A stretch of DNA of 44,095 nt from Planctomycetota bacterium (GCA_021776775.1 JAJFFE010000025.1:1-44095), one strand, 5' to 3'; numbered from the stretch's first letter, positions 1 through 9,311 are shown. A program made the numbers and translations. The notes: generated by a model not told the origin, from the sequence alone.

Positions 1-246
<246 letters not shown>

Positions 247-1200
247 TCAACGTTTCTTCCTGTGATCGATGTACTGAAGCGCCGCGCGAAAGACGTTCGC
301 TTCCGGCACTGCGTGCGCCTTGCCTGGAATCACGACGCACTTCGCGTGCTTGAACTTGTTTCGCTTGTAGCCGTGCTTGAACGCCGCAATGGTGCCGGGT
401 CTATTGCCATCGTGCTCGCCCGTGATCAGGTAGTAGCGGTTCGACTTCTTCGCTTTCGACAGGATCTTGCCGGACGGTTTCTGAAAACGGCCACGAAACC
501 ACTTCCCGGATGACTTCGACGCAGGGACGTCCTCCCACCAATCGGTTCCGTCGATCGGGATCGAACCGGCGAAGACGTCTGCATACATCAAACCCAAGCG
601 ACTCGCCATGCGACCGCCCCCGGAGAAGCCGGCGACGTAGATGCGATCGGGATCTATCGAGTACTGCTTCGTCATGTTGTGCACCGCGTCGAGAGCACGC
701 CCCGCGCGTACCCAAGGAGTCGCGCCGTTGCCGGCCTCGTAGGGCGACACGCCGATCAGCCCCAACTTCGCGAGTTCCTCAACATGAGGGATGCGCCCGT
801 TCGGGGACGGATCGATCCAAACCAAGAGCCCCATCGGCTTCTTCAGCTTGACCGCTTCGGGAACGAACAGGCGGTACGCTGCACCGGCGGCGGCATAGTC
901 AACTGGAACAACACGTCCGTTGAACGTGTCCCGCGAGACCTGCTTGGAAATGGAACTCAACGGGCTACGCTCGTCAAAGGTCCGGTCGAACTCTCCGACG
1001 CGAGCGGTCTTCTCCGCTTTGTCGTCCGCTTCATCTTCCGGTGCTGCCGGTGCCTCGAGGGAGACGGAGGGCAAAGCATCGAGTTGCTGCAAGAGGGAAG
1101 CGGGCTTCGATCGATTGCGGGGGGGCGCGTCGACCGGTGGTGGCGATATCAACGTAGTCAGTGCCGAAACGAAACACACAGCGAGGTAGCCATTGATCAT
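247..1200 (-). CDS. Secreted alpha/beta hydrolase, esterase/PHB-depolymerase-like
   Basis: 317 aa. The first 25 residues are a signal-peptide-like hydrophobic segment, followed by a Pro/Ala/Glu-rich linker to about residue 90, so the enzyme is predicted to act outside the cytoplasm. The hydrolase domain covers about residues 95-315. The nucleophile elbow GFSGGG is at 191-196 (Ser193); GEHD (Asp264) and the KAHAVPE motif (His296) are plausible acid and base of the triad. Esterase/depolymerase-family proteins (COG3509/COG4099-like) share this elbow, so ester hydrolysis is likely but the substrate cannot be read. The ATG at 1200 is preceded by GAGGAGG with a 4-nt gap. It diverges from the HEAT/VWA gene and shares a 178-bp intergenic region with it. 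Confidence 0.8.
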   Translation of the reverse strand: MINGYLAVCFVSALTTLISPPPVDAPPRNRSKPASLLQQLDALPSVSLEAPAAPEDEADDKAEKTARVGEFDRTFDERSPLSSISKQVSRDTFNGRVVPVDYAAAGAAYRLFVPEAVKLKKPMGLLVWIDPSPNGRIPHVEELAKLGLIGVSPYEAGNGATPWVRAGRALDAVHNMTKQYSIDPDRIYVAGFSGGGRMASRLGLMYADVFAGSIPIDGTDWWEDVPASKSSGKWFRGRFQKPSGKILSKAKKSNRYYLITGEHDGNRPGTIAAFKHGYKRNKFKHAKCVVIPGKAHAVPEANVFRAALQYIDHRKKR

Positions 1201-1235
1201 GGGTCCTCCTCACTGGTTGTGACGGTAGGAGTCGA

Positions 1236-1252
1236 TTGACATCGAATTGTCA
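1236..1252. promoter_or_regulatory. Inverted repeat TGACA-N6-TGTCA, possible operator
   Basis: A perfect 5-bp dyad (TGACA 1237-1241, TGTCA 1248-1252) lies between the divergent hydrolase and HEAT/VWA genes, upstream of the promoter at 1275. It could be an operator. Short dyads also occur by chance, so the call is tentative. Confidence 0.25.
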
Positions 1253-1274
1253 TCGCAATCCGCGTCGGCCAGCG

Positions 1275-1303
1275 TTGACGTGTGGGATAGCGCTGACAAT
1301 AAT
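1275..1303 (+). promoter_or_regulatory. Sigma-70-type promoter for the HEAT/VWA gene
   Basis: TTGACG (1275-1280, five of six bases of the -35 consensus) is separated by exactly 17 bp from AATAAT (1298-1303, five of six of the -10 consensus). Transcription would begin near 1310, about 70 bp upstream of the ATG at 1379. This is the best housekeeping-type promoter match I saw in the window. Confidence 0.6.
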
Positions 1304-1378
1304 TGAAGGTGTTCGACCCACCGTGGACTCCCCTCCGAGTGCGCTTCGACCGCCCTTTTGGCGCCGAAAGTCACCGGT

Positions 1379-3295
1379 ATGCTGCAGACTCTTCCCACGC
1401 TGTTGCTGTCCGTCGCTCTCCTACCCCTCGGTCAGCCTCCGCTCGAAGTTCATTCTCGGGCTGAACGCCATGCGAGTTCGAATCGCGAACGACTCGACGA
1501 TCTGGTCACGCAGTACCACGATCTTCGCGCCGAGCACGACGAAGTCTTCCGCGAACACCAAGAGATCCCCACCGATCTGGCCGACCGCCTCGACCGATGC
1601 GTCGGTCGTATCGCGAGACACGGTAGCGATGCCGCCGAAAGTTTCTTGCTCTCGCGATTACCGGATCGCGGTCCGGTGCAAACGATCGTACTGCAGGGCT
1701 TGCTGATCAACGATCGCGAAGAACTCGTGCGCCGCATCTACAAGAAGCTCACGCAACTCGAGGAAGGTGCGTTCCTGCACTTTTGCGAGTACGTGCGTCT
1801 CGCCAGCATGAAGCACGTCGAGTTTGATCAACTCGCTCGCTGGGTGAACTCCAATCCGACGTATCGTCGGAGAGGTGTCATGGTTTACCTCGCGCGAGTC
1901 GGCACCGCCGACGCCGTTCGCTACCTGCTCGAGTGTCCACTCGTCGATCCCAAGGATGAATTCTTCAACCCGGGCTCGGCGCGGGAAACACAACACGCGC
2001 TGCGAGCGGCGTTAGCGCGGATCAAGGACGCAACGGCGAAGCAGACCATCTTGGTCGCCTTTACCGGAAAGCCTTCTCGGTACGGAAGGGGGCCGCGCGC
2101 GTTCCCGTGGGCGACCCAGGCGTCGGCGTGCCTAGCCCTCGGAGACTTGCGTTACACCCAGGCGGCCGCGGCGATTCTTCCGAAACTCGGAAGCAAGTAT
2201 GAAGAGCTGGCGGTCGCCGCAGCCCGCGCACTCGGAGAGCTCCGCGAACCGCGCGCCGCCAAACCAATCCAGCGCGCGCTGAAGAAGCGACGCGGAGTCG
2301 AGTTCAAGTTGGCGGCCATGATCGCGCTCACCCGCCTGAACCCAACGATGGCGCTGCTCGATCTCATGAAACAGAGTGAATCCAGAGACTGGCGGATCCG
2401 CAGCGTCGCGACTCGCTGCCTCGGAACGATCGACATCCCGGACTGCCGACGCCGGCTACGAGTACTGCTGGGCGACGACGGTTGGCAGATTCGTAAGGCC
2501 GCCTTCGAGGCCCTCATCAAACGTCCGGACCGCGCGCTGATCGATGCGTTGATCGCCACCCTGCACAAACACACGGGTGCGCTCTTGCCCAAGGTTTACG
2601 GCACGCTCATCGATCTCACCGGCAAGGACCTGGGTCCGAGCCCAGACCTGTGGCGGGAGTACTGGAAACGCGAGCGAGAACGATTCGCCCTGGGAGAGCG
2701 CGCCGGACGAACCGGGAGCACGGCCAAGATCGCGGGCAACCCGGACCGGCCCGTCTACTTCGGGCTCGAAGTCATGAGCCACGAGATGGCGTTCGTCATC
2801 GACACCTCGGGAAGCATGCGTTGGGCGTACACCATGGCGGGGCCGAAGGGGACACGTAAGGTCCAAGGGCTAGAGATCGTCCAGCGCGAACTGTGGCACA
2901 CGCTGACCAAACTCACCGAGGATCAAAAGTTCAACGTCGTCTCTTTCAATGGGGGTTTTCATCCACTGTTCAAACGCCCGCGCAACGCGACCACCAAGAA
3001 CCGAGGGTTTGCGCGCCAGTACATCCAACGGCTCATCCCCGTCGGGGCGACGAACATCTACGACCCGCTCGAGAGCCTTCTGATCGGCGGCGAGGTCGAC
3101 ACCGTCTATCTGCTGTCGGACGGTGCGCCGAGTGCAGGTAAGTACCGCGACCCGAGACTGATCGTCGATCAAATCCGACGGATCAATGAGTACAGTCAGG
3201 TGACGATCCACGGCATTGCCCTCGGACATCGATCGACGCTGCTCGAAGCGTTGGCAAAGGAGACCGGCGGCCGCTACCTGCGGGTGGATCAGTAG
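1379..3295 (+). CDS. Exported HEAT-repeat and von Willebrand factor A protein
   Basis: 638 aa from ATG 1379. A TTG at 1358 is also possible, but the ATG gives a clean signal peptide (hydrophobic residues 2-18). Residues about 150-400 are Ala/Leu/Arg-rich helical pairs of HEAT/PBS-lyase type, usually a protein-binding scaffold. The C-terminal VWA domain (about 465-638) has an intact metal-ion-dependent adhesion site: D475-x-S477-x-S479 in a DTSGS motif, Thr558 in GATN and Asp581 in SDGAPS. It should therefore bind a divalent cation and a protein ligand on the outer side of the inner membrane. HEAT plus VWA exported proteins are common in planctomycetes, and their roles are mostly unknown. It ends convergently 32 bp from the next minus-strand gene. 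Confidence 0.85.
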   Translation: MLQTLPTLLLSVALLPLGQPPLEVHSRAERHASSNRERLDDLVTQYHDLRAEHDEVFREHQEIPTDLADRLDRCVGRIARHGSDAAESFLLSRLPDRGPVQTIVLQGLLINDREELVRRIYKKLTQLEEGAFLHFCEYVRLASMKHVEFDQLARWVNSNPTYRRRGVMVYLARVGTADAVRYLLECPLVDPKDEFFNPGSARETQHALRAALARIKDATAKQTILVAFTGKPSRYGRGPRAFPWATQASACLALGDLRYTQAAAAILPKLGSKYEELAVAAARALGELREPRAAKPIQRALKKRRGVEFKLAAMIALTRLNPTMALLDLMKQSESRDWRIRSVATRCLGTIDIPDCRRRLRVLLGDDGWQIRKAAFEALIKRPDRALIDALIATLHKHTGALLPKVYGTLIDLTGKDLGPSPDLWREYWKRERERFALGERAGRTGSTAKIAGNPDRPVYFGLEVMSHEMAFVIDTSGSMRWAYTMAGPKGTRKVQGLEIVQRELWHTLTKLTEDQKFNVVSFNGGFHPLFKRPRNATTKNRGFARQYIQRLIPVGATNIYDPLESLLIGGEVDTVYLLSDGAPSAGKYRDPRLIVDQIRRINEYSQVTIHGIALGHRSTLLEALAKETGGRYLRVDQ

Positions 3296-3327
3296 GGCAG
3301 GATCCAAAAACAGCGGGAACGGGCGGG

Positions 3328-3753
3328 TCAACCACCGATCGGTAGCCCCACCGAGCGAAGAACGCGACGCGCCTCTTTTACTTCTCCTGGCGATAGCATT
3401 CGGTAGTTGCCGTCGCAATAGACAGCGACGGGGCCTCGTCCGGTCACGACCCCGCGATCGAACGACCAGTGCTCTGAGTCATCGATGGTCAAACCGAGCG
3501 CGGGCTTGTGAGCGTACTCGTGCTTCTTCCATGACGACCGGGGTTCTTCGAGCGTCGACAAGAACGCTCGCAATTTCACACCTTCACGGCTTGTGCCGGT
3601 CGGTGGTTGAAATTTGAGACATCTCCACGCGACCCACACCGTCGCATCTTCGTTCGGTCGTTCGTGGGTGATCTCCCACGCCACGTTGGCGACACCGATG
3701 AGCAGCCCAACGCTGATGGCCAGCTTGAGAACGCGCTTCTGTTCTCGCGTCAC
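3328..3753 (-). CDS. Small single-pass membrane protein, unknown function
   Basis: 141 aa, not recognised. The N-terminus has a basic stretch and one hydrophobic segment (about residues 9-27), which makes it a signal anchor or uncleaved signal. The remainder is a soluble, Trp-containing domain with three Cys-poor blocks, probably on the periplasmic side. Its ATG overlaps the stop codon of the sulfotransferase gene by 4 bp (3750-3753), so it is very likely translated by coupling as the last gene of the minus-strand operon that starts with the lipoprotein at 5282. Nothing in the sequence gives a biochemical role. Confidence 0.7.
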   Translation of the reverse strand: MTREQKRVLKLAISVGLLIGVANVAWEITHERPNEDATVWVAWRCLKFQPPTGTSREGVKLRAFLSTLEEPRSSWKKHEYAHKPALGLTIDDSEHWSFDRGVVTGRGPVAVYCDGNYRMLSPGEVKEARRVLRSVGLPIGG

Positions 3754-4550
3754 CCGATGCGCCGCCCAGAGTCGAAGAACTGCTGGGCGAGCGCGGCGGG
3801 GTCGAACGGGGTTGCGTCGACGAGTTGCGCGACGGCGTCCATCTCGGCCGTGTCGAGATCACGAACTTGGACCGTGTTCTGGGGTGGCGGAATCCTGGGG
3901 GTAGGGACGTCGAAGCCGACCGAGTGCAAGAAAGGTACGACGCCGTCCGGCGCGTTCAGCTCATCGACATCAACCTGGAGAAACTGCACCGGCTGATCCG
4001 CCAGTAGTAAGCGGTAGTACTCGGCCCGGGTTCGCATCTCGCACACATACCAGAGGCAAAGGCCCAACCAGCCACGCGGCAAGAGCACGGCGGGGTCGAG
4101 GATTTTCTTGGGGTAGTCGGGGTCGAGGTACCACAACCACATGTTGCCCTTGTTGAGGAAGTCGTAACGACGAATCAAACTGCAGACCGTCTTCGTCACG
4201 TCGCGCCGAAGATCGACGATCAGCACGTCGACCCCTTCGCTCGTCAGACGGGTCAGGTTTTCCAACAGCCCGGCCTTCGCCAGCTGGTGCGACGTCTCGA
4301 CGTAGAGAGAACACTCCTTGGCCGCGATTCGCGCAAACTTCTGCGCCCAGAACCGCTGCACTTTGACAGTGTTACCGAGCGCGTTGAACTGCGTGAGATC
4401 CGACAGGTCCGGAGAGTCCACGCCGAACCCGGCGTAGCTCAAGATTTCATGGTGGCACTCCGCCCCCGGGACATTCAGGCGAAGCAACTCGGCGAGGTAA
4501 GCGGTACCGCTGCGACCGGTCGTAATCGTGAACAGAGCGCGCGTAGGCAT
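3750..4550 (-). CDS. Sulfotransferase-family protein
   Basis: 266 aa. The N-terminal TTGRSGT loop (residues 10-16) after a beta strand is the 5'-phosphosulfate-binding loop of PAPS-dependent sulfotransferases. A second motif, near RRDVTKTVCSLIRR (about residues 137-150), corresponds to the 3'-phosphate-binding strand and helix. These enzymes transfer sulfate from PAPS to hydroxyl or amine groups of sugars or other acceptors; the acceptor cannot be deduced. The start is 3 bp downstream of the lipoprotein gene's stop codon, and the 3' end overlaps the small membrane protein by 4 bp, so the three form one operon. Alternative: an inactive P-loop relative. The conserved loop makes activity plausible. 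Confidence 0.75.
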   Translation of the reverse strand: MPTRALFTITTGRSGTAYLAELLRLNVPGAECHHEILSYAGFGVDSPDLSDLTQFNALGNTVKVQRFWAQKFARIAAKECSLYVETSHQLAKAGLLENLTRLTSEGVDVLIVDLRRDVTKTVCSLIRRYDFLNKGNMWLWYLDPDYPKKILDPAVLLPRGWLGLCLWYVCEMRTRAEYYRLLLADQPVQFLQVDVDELNAPDGVVPFLHSVGFDVPTPRIPPPQNTVQVRDLDTAEMDAVAQLVDATPFDPAALAQQFFDSGRRIG

Positions 4551-4553
4551 AGG

Positions 4554-5282
4554 CTAGTCTTCTCTCGGAACGAGCGTCGACAGATCCGTCGCCAACGCGC
4601 GGTCGATACCGTCGCGAATACTCTCGTGACTGAGAAGGGTGTCGAGGAAGCGGTCGAGGATCACCAGGTCGCCGTCCGCGAGCGCGTTGATTTTTCGCGT
4701 CAGCTTGAGCGCGACCACGACTCGGTCGATCCCACCGACGAGGAGCCCGGCCCGGCCACCCACCATACCGAGCGTGCTGATATCTAGTCCCGCCTCGGCA
4801 AACGCGAGCAGGCACTCGCGTCGCGCGAGCTGCAACCTCTCCGGATCGGCGGTCTCCATGCCCGATTCGAACAGCACCCGGGCATCGGCGAAACGCTTGG
4901 TCGGCCCCACGAACGGAATCATGAGCACCGCCATGCGCCCGACCTTGGCCGCCTGAGTCACTTCAGCGTCGGGGTCCTGGGCAATCTTGTCGAGCAACGC
5001 GTCAACTTTGGCACCGGCCGCGTTGATATCGTCGCCGTGCTCGTCGATCAACCGAGCGCTGTACGCCTTGAGTTCAGCGAGGGAGTTCTCGCTCCACCCT
5101 CTGCCTCGAATCAGTAATGTCTTGCCGGACTCGATGGCGTCGTGACTCACCTGCCGAGTCTTGTCGACGGCGTTCTTCGCGGCGTCGCTCGCCTTCTCTT
5201 TGGCAGAACGAGCAGACTCCGCGTCGCAGCCAACGGTGGCCATGGCGGCGAACAGTGCGATGACGAGTGTGGTTCGAAACAG
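4554..5282 (-). CDS. Lipoprotein with Lys/Ala-rich helical N-terminus, probable CTG start
   Basis: 242 aa if started at the CTG at 5282-5280. The frame stays open back to an ATG at 5393, but that would put a long hydrophilic extension before the signal peptide. From the CTG the protein begins with a short charged end, a hydrophobic core and the lipobox ATVGC (Cys19), a normal type II signal peptide. AAGGAGG ends exactly 7 nt before the CTG. The mature protein starts CDAES; Asp at +2 is an inner-membrane retention signal in E. coli, though whether it holds here is unknown. Residues about 20-60 are Lys/Ala/Asp-rich amphipathic helix (LEA-like), followed by a helical domain of unknown function with a Gly-rich hydrophobic stretch near residue 175. 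First gene of the operon with the sulfotransferase. Confidence 0.7.
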   Translation of the reverse strand: MFRTTLVIALFAAMATVGCDAESARSAKEKASDAAKNAVDKTRQVSHDAIESGKTLLIRGRGWSENSLAELKAYSARLIDEHGDDINAAGAKVDALLDKIAQDPDAEVTQAAKVGRMAVLMIPFVGPTKRFADARVLFESGMETADPERLQLARRECLLAFAEAGLDISTLGMVGGRAGLLVGGIDRVVVALKLTRKINALADGDLVILDRFLDTLLSHESIRDGIDRALATDLSTLVPRED

Positions 5283-5666
5283 AACGGCACCTCCTTGAGT
5301 ATGGATTCTCGCGGAAGGATACGGTGCGTCAACGGCAAGGAACTCGCTCAGGGGGTGACACGGGTCCCATTGGATCAACGAACGGCCGTACATCCGCTAG
5401 AGGTCGCAATCCGGGGGGCTTGGGACTATCTGGTTGGATTCTCTCGAAACGCGACGGGCGCCATTTCGTTAGTCGCGCTCCAACGAGAGCGCTTTCGAAC
5501 TGTCGTGGTCGATGATTATCGCCACGATCGCGTCGGGACCTCTATCAGGGGCGCTCCTACCTGTTACTATGGTTGCGATTTCCAGAGTATCCGAAACAAG
5601 GCGATCCCTCCGTTGCCGGACGGCGAGAGCCACACGCCACGACTTCCGAATTTGAAGGTTACGACC
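5283..5666. other. Intergenic region between divergent lipoprotein and methyltransferase genes
   Basis: 384 bp. Apart from the SD site at 5288-5296 I see no convincing gene or promoter. A plus-strand frame stays open through it into the methyltransferase, but its predicted residues show no domain, and it also runs antisense through the lipoprotein's signal peptide, so I read it as non-coding. Confidence 0.5.
5288..5296 (-). promoter_or_regulatory. Strong SD site that decides a CTG start
   Basis: On the minus strand the sequence reads AAGGAGGTG, a near-perfect anti-SD complement. The first in-frame start-like codon after it is CTG (5282-5280), 7 nt beyond AAGGAGG. No ATG, GTG or TTG in this reading frame is suitably placed. 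Confidence 0.6.
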
Positions 5667-6308
5667 GTGTTTCCCAAGCATGTCAGAAACGCCTGGCGAC
5701 AACTCCGCGTGGAGTATGGCCTGCACCGTCTTCATCAGAAGAACGTCAAAGCGGCTCAACAGTATCGCGGCAAGACGGGCCAGAAGCTTCAGCTCGGGTG
5801 CGGCCCGCGACTGAAGGAGGGGTGGATCAACGTCGATCTCATTCCGCAGGCGGACCTCATGTTGGACTTACGCGAGCCGCTGCCGTTCGATACGGATAGC
5901 TGCTCGATCGTCTACGCCGAGCACTTCCTGGAACACGTCGACTATCCGGGGCCGGCCTCAGAGCTGTTGAAAGAGTGCGCACGCGTCCTCTCTCCGGGGG
6001 GGACCATTAGCCTTGCGGTTCCCGATATCGAGCTCGTCATGAAGTCCTACGTCAACGGCGGCGACGACAAGTACTACGACGCACAACGTCGCTGGCACCC
6101 GGACTGGTGCGTGACTCAGGCCGAGCATGTGAACTACAACTTCCGCCAAGACGGTCAGCACCGATTCGCCTACGACTTCGAGACGTTGGCGCGCCTGGTG
6201 ACCGAATGCGGCTTCACCGATGTCAAACGACGCGAGTTCGACCCCGAACTCGACAGCGAAGACCGGATCACCGGCTCGCTCTACATCGAGGGCCGACTGC
6301 CGGAGTAG
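5667..6308 (+). CDS. SAM-dependent methyltransferase, class I fold
   Basis: 213 aa from GTG 5667, chosen because GAAGG lies 8 nt upstream and because homologous-looking sequence begins here; the frame is open further upstream. Motif I is LQLGCGPRLKEGWINVDL, the Gly-rich SAM-binding loop and acidic strand end typical of COG4627-type methyltransferases. It is followed by DLREPLPFD and a YAEHFLEHV segment, as in Methyltransf_11 proteins. LLKECARVLSPGG is the post-motif III helix and turn. The family often lies near glycan-biosynthesis genes, and a sulfotransferase gene lies nearby on the other strand, so modification of a surface glycan or small molecule is possible (inference). Substrate unknown. 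A stand-alone gene. Confidence 0.8.
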   Translation: MFPKHVRNAWRQLRVEYGLHRLHQKNVKAAQQYRGKTGQKLQLGCGPRLKEGWINVDLIPQADLMLDLREPLPFDTDSCSIVYAEHFLEHVDYPGPASELLKECARVLSPGGTISLAVPDIELVMKSYVNGGDDKYYDAQRRWHPDWCVTQAEHVNYNFRQDGQHRFAYDFETLARLVTECGFTDVKRREFDPELDSEDRITGSLYIEGRLPE

Positions 6309-6776
6309 CCGGCGCGCATCCCCGAAAGCACGCGGCCACGAAAACACGCAGCCGCCTCCTGAACCAGTGACGTCGACGACCCGCGTCGTGCGGATCGCCG
6401 ACGTTTCTCATCCGGGCGCGCTCGGTCGCGACTCCCCGGTGACACCGAGAAGCTCCCGCGTTTCACGGCCGCCCCGGTCTCCGTCGCCTCCCCGACCAGC
6501 ACAGCGCGGCCATTCGCCCCAACCTCTTCCAGTTAAAAGGCTTTCGGGCGTCGACGGCGCTCCACCGCTCGCGCCCGGCCCCGAGACCCGCCACCCCTCG
6601 ATCAACCTTCCGAAGAATCTTTCGAAAACGGGGAGATACCCGCCGCCGCACCGTGCTTGAACCCTTGGAGTCGTCGTCAGAGGACGCGATTCCACGGCGC
6701 CTGGGCTCTGGCTGCGCCGGTTCAATCTCCCTTGGCACCGAACGGTTCGGGCCAGTTCCGTGGAAGGACTCGAGCG
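6309..6776. other. Intergenic region upstream of the dockerin-like gene
   Basis: 468 bp between the methyltransferase and the first large exported protein. The 5' part is rich in CGAAAGCACGCGG / CGAAAACACGCAG-type imperfect repeats (about 6323-6350). I see no hairpin with a T-run, no tRNA and no promoter with good -35/-10 spacing. The SD of the next gene (GGAAGGA, 6762-6768) closes the region. Confidence 0.5.
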
Positions 6777-9311
6777 ATGCTCGCGAAACTCATTCGCACT
6801 GCGTTCCATCTGTCATTGATCGGATGCGTGCTGATTCTAGGTTCCCCCCAATCCGAGGCTGGGAACATCTACCTCAACGGTCACGACATTCTGCTTCACG
6901 ACGGACAGGCGGGTTACGACAGCGTCATCTTGGACTACCTGCGCTGCGCCGGCACTCCCGACGAGACTCCGGCGGCGAGCTACAGCATTGCCGTGCTCGG
7001 CTCTGGCGTCGGACAGTGGGGTTGGTCGGACGTTCCCGGCTTCAACGACCAAGGGTCGAAGCCTGGCTACGCCTCGACCACGTACTACGACACCAACGAC
7101 TTGATCAGTAGCACGGTGAGTTGGGCGACTGTGCTGTCGCACGACGTTCTGGTGATCTTGTCGCATACCAGCTGCGGCGGTTGCGACATGGACTCCGCCG
7201 GCGTCGCCGAAATCAACGCGAACTCCGCGGCGATCAGTACCGCGTTCAACGGCGGTATGGACCTCTGGGTCAACTCGGGCGCGTCCGAGGCCACCTACTA
7301 CAACTTCTTGCCGCCGGCCTTCGCCACCTCTGGTCCGTCGATCAGCGGATCTTCCGGCTTCGTCGCCACTCCGGCCGGCGCTTCCATCGGCATTGTGTCG
7401 TCGATGATCAACGGCTACGCGACGCACAACCGGTTCGACGGCTTTTCGTCGGCCCTGACGGTCATGGAAGTGCGACCGACCGCGACCGGGCTCGAAGAGA
7501 CCATCGCGCTCGGTGCCAAGAACATCACGCTCGGTTGCCTCGATATCAGCAACGAAACGATCCTGTGCGATCCAGACGTCCCCGGAAAGTACATCTACAC
7601 GTTCGACCTGACCAACAACTCCGGCCTCGACGCTGAGCAGATCAAGCTGTTCGCGAAAGACCAAGACGGTGACGGCGCGCCGGACTTCTCGGTCGACCCG
7701 GACACTTTCACGACGTCGCTACCCGACGGCGCGACGGTCACGCTGACGACCTGCGTCGAAGGTGTCGCCGAAGGTGCCGAGATCTGCTTCGAGATTTGGC
7801 TACTCACGGCAGACTTCGAACAGTGCTGCGTTCAGTGCCACTGCACCCGCGCACCCGACTGTTGCCACACAATTTTGGACGCGACGATCGACTGCGTGGC
7901 CGGTGCCACCGGTGAGTGGATCTACACGTTCAATTTGCAGAACAACGCGTCCTACCCGATCGACCGCGTGTTCCTCTGGCCGGCTGGATCGTTCAGCATT
8001 GCGCCGAACGAGTTCCTGCTCTCTCCGATCCCGTCCGGTGGTACGACTGGAACCTTGTCGGTCGTCATCTCCGGCGCTTCGGCCGGCGACGTGGTCTGCT
8101 TCGACGTCAGTATCCACAACTCGATGACCAGCGAGTGCTGTAGCGGCGGCGTGGTCTGCGTGACGCTGCCGGACTGCGACGGTTGTGACGTACCCGATCG
8201 GTGCCACGTTCCGCCCATGACCGCGATGTGCTTCGACCCTCCGGGCACTCCGTTCATCACCGGCATGTTCACCCTGACGATCTGTAACAACTGCACCGAC
8301 GAGCCGACGGCATTCGAGTACTCGTTCGAAGCGGCGTCGGACGCCGACTGCCCGACTCCGTACGTCTCCTCCGCAGACTTCTCGCCGTCGTCGGGAATCA
8401 CGCCGGTGCTCGGCCTCGGCGAGTGCATCGAAATCCCGATTACAGTGACGAGCGATCTCAGCATCTTCCCGGGTGGTGAATGCTCCTGCTTCCACGTTCA
8501 CGTCCTGAACCTCACGACCGGAATCTTGATGGAGTGCGAAGGTAAGCTGCGTGCACCGGATTCGGTGACGGCCAAGTTCATCGGGCCGGACCCACTCGGC
8601 GTCGCGTTCCCGGAGATCGCCACACTGACGTTCGAGATCGAAGACTTCTCCGGATCTCTCGACACGGTGGACTTCGAACTACTGACCGACACCGGACTCG
8701 CTCCGATCGCAAGCGTAGGCGGCCTGGCACCGGGCACCAGCTTGATTTCCTCGGTGCTGATCGACTCGGCGACAGGAACCGGAACCGTATCGGTCGAAGC
8801 CCGCTTCACCGACCACGAACCGTTCGTCTTCTACGACATCATCTTGATGGTCGCACCGGGAGGTGGCGGTGGTCCGCTCGAGGCCGTCGACTCTCAGGCG
8901 ATTCGCTCGGTCATTCCGGCCGACTGTAACGCCAACGGCGTCGCGGACGACATCGACATTATTCTCGGGACCAGCCTCGACGTCGACGGTGACGGAGTGC
9001 CGGACGAGTGCACAGGTGGTACGTCACCGGCCACCGCGGGACCCGCGTTCATTCGCGGAGATTCCAACAACGACGGATCGTTCAACGTCGGCGACGTCGT
9101 TCACGTCTTGACTGCCGCGTTCGAAGGTGCACCCACGTCGTGTACCAGCGCGGCCGACGCCAATGACGACGGAATGATCGATATCAGTGATCCCATCACC
9201 ATGTTGGAAGCGTTGTTCGGAACACTCGGGGATCTCCCCGGACCGTTCCCGAGCTGCGACTCAGAGATCACGCCGGACGCCCTGACCTGTGAAGGATCGT
9301 CCTGCGAGTAA
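6777..9311 (+). CDS. Large exported Cys-rich protein with dockerin-like C-terminus
   Basis: 844 aa from ATG 6777, which has GGAAGGA 8 nt upstream and a signal peptide at residues 1-28; an upstream open extension is ignored. Residues about 29-250 form an alpha/beta-looking domain of unknown function, opening with the NIYLNGHD block. About 255-470 contains at least two copies of a Cys-rich module ending in ADFEQCC or SECC followed by a PDC turn. Another Cys-rich beta domain spans about 470-590. Near residues 720-750 is a DCNANGVADD...GVPDEC module, and the C-terminal 90 residues carry two Ca-binding-type loops (DSNNDGSF and DANDDGMI) as in type I dockerins. It is probably cell-surface or secreted and disulfide-stabilised. 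The shared module suggests common ancestry with the next gene. Function unknown. Confidence 0.8.
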   Translation: MLAKLIRTAFHLSLIGCVLILGSPQSEAGNIYLNGHDILLHDGQAGYDSVILDYLRCAGTPDETPAASYSIAVLGSGVGQWGWSDVPGFNDQGSKPGYASTTYYDTNDLISSTVSWATVLSHDVLVILSHTSCGGCDMDSAGVAEINANSAAISTAFNGGMDLWVNSGASEATYYNFLPPAFATSGPSISGSSGFVATPAGASIGIVSSMINGYATHNRFDGFSSALTVMEVRPTATGLEETIALGAKNITLGCLDISNETILCDPDVPGKYIYTFDLTNNSGLDAEQIKLFAKDQDGDGAPDFSVDPDTFTTSLPDGATVTLTTCVEGVAEGAEICFEIWLLTADFEQCCVQCHCTRAPDCCHTILDATIDCVAGATGEWIYTFNLQNNASYPIDRVFLWPAGSFSIAPNEFLLSPIPSGGTTGTLSVVISGASAGDVVCFDVSIHNSMTSECCSGGVVCVTLPDCDGCDVPDRCHVPPMTAMCFDPPGTPFITGMFTLTICNNCTDEPTAFEYSFEAASDADCPTPYVSSADFSPSSGITPVLGLGECIEIPITVTSDLSIFPGGECSCFHVHVLNLTTGILMECEGKLRAPDSVTAKFIGPDPLGVAFPEIATLTFEIEDFSGSLDTVDFELLTDTGLAPIASVGGLAPGTSLISSVLIDSATGTGTVSVEARFTDHEPFVFYDIILMVAPGGGGGPLEAVDSQAIRSVIPADCNANGVADDIDIILGTSLDVDGDGVPDECTGGTSPATAGPAFIRGDSNNDGSFNVGDVVHVLTAAFEGAPTSCTSAADANDDGMIDISDPITMLEALFGTLGDLPGPFPSCDSEITPDALTCEGSSCE

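Noticed and set aside
5142..5666. Upstream open extension of the methyltransferase frame
   Set aside because: It overlaps the lipoprotein signal peptide in antisense, has no domain, and a good GTG with an upstream GAAGG lies at 5667.
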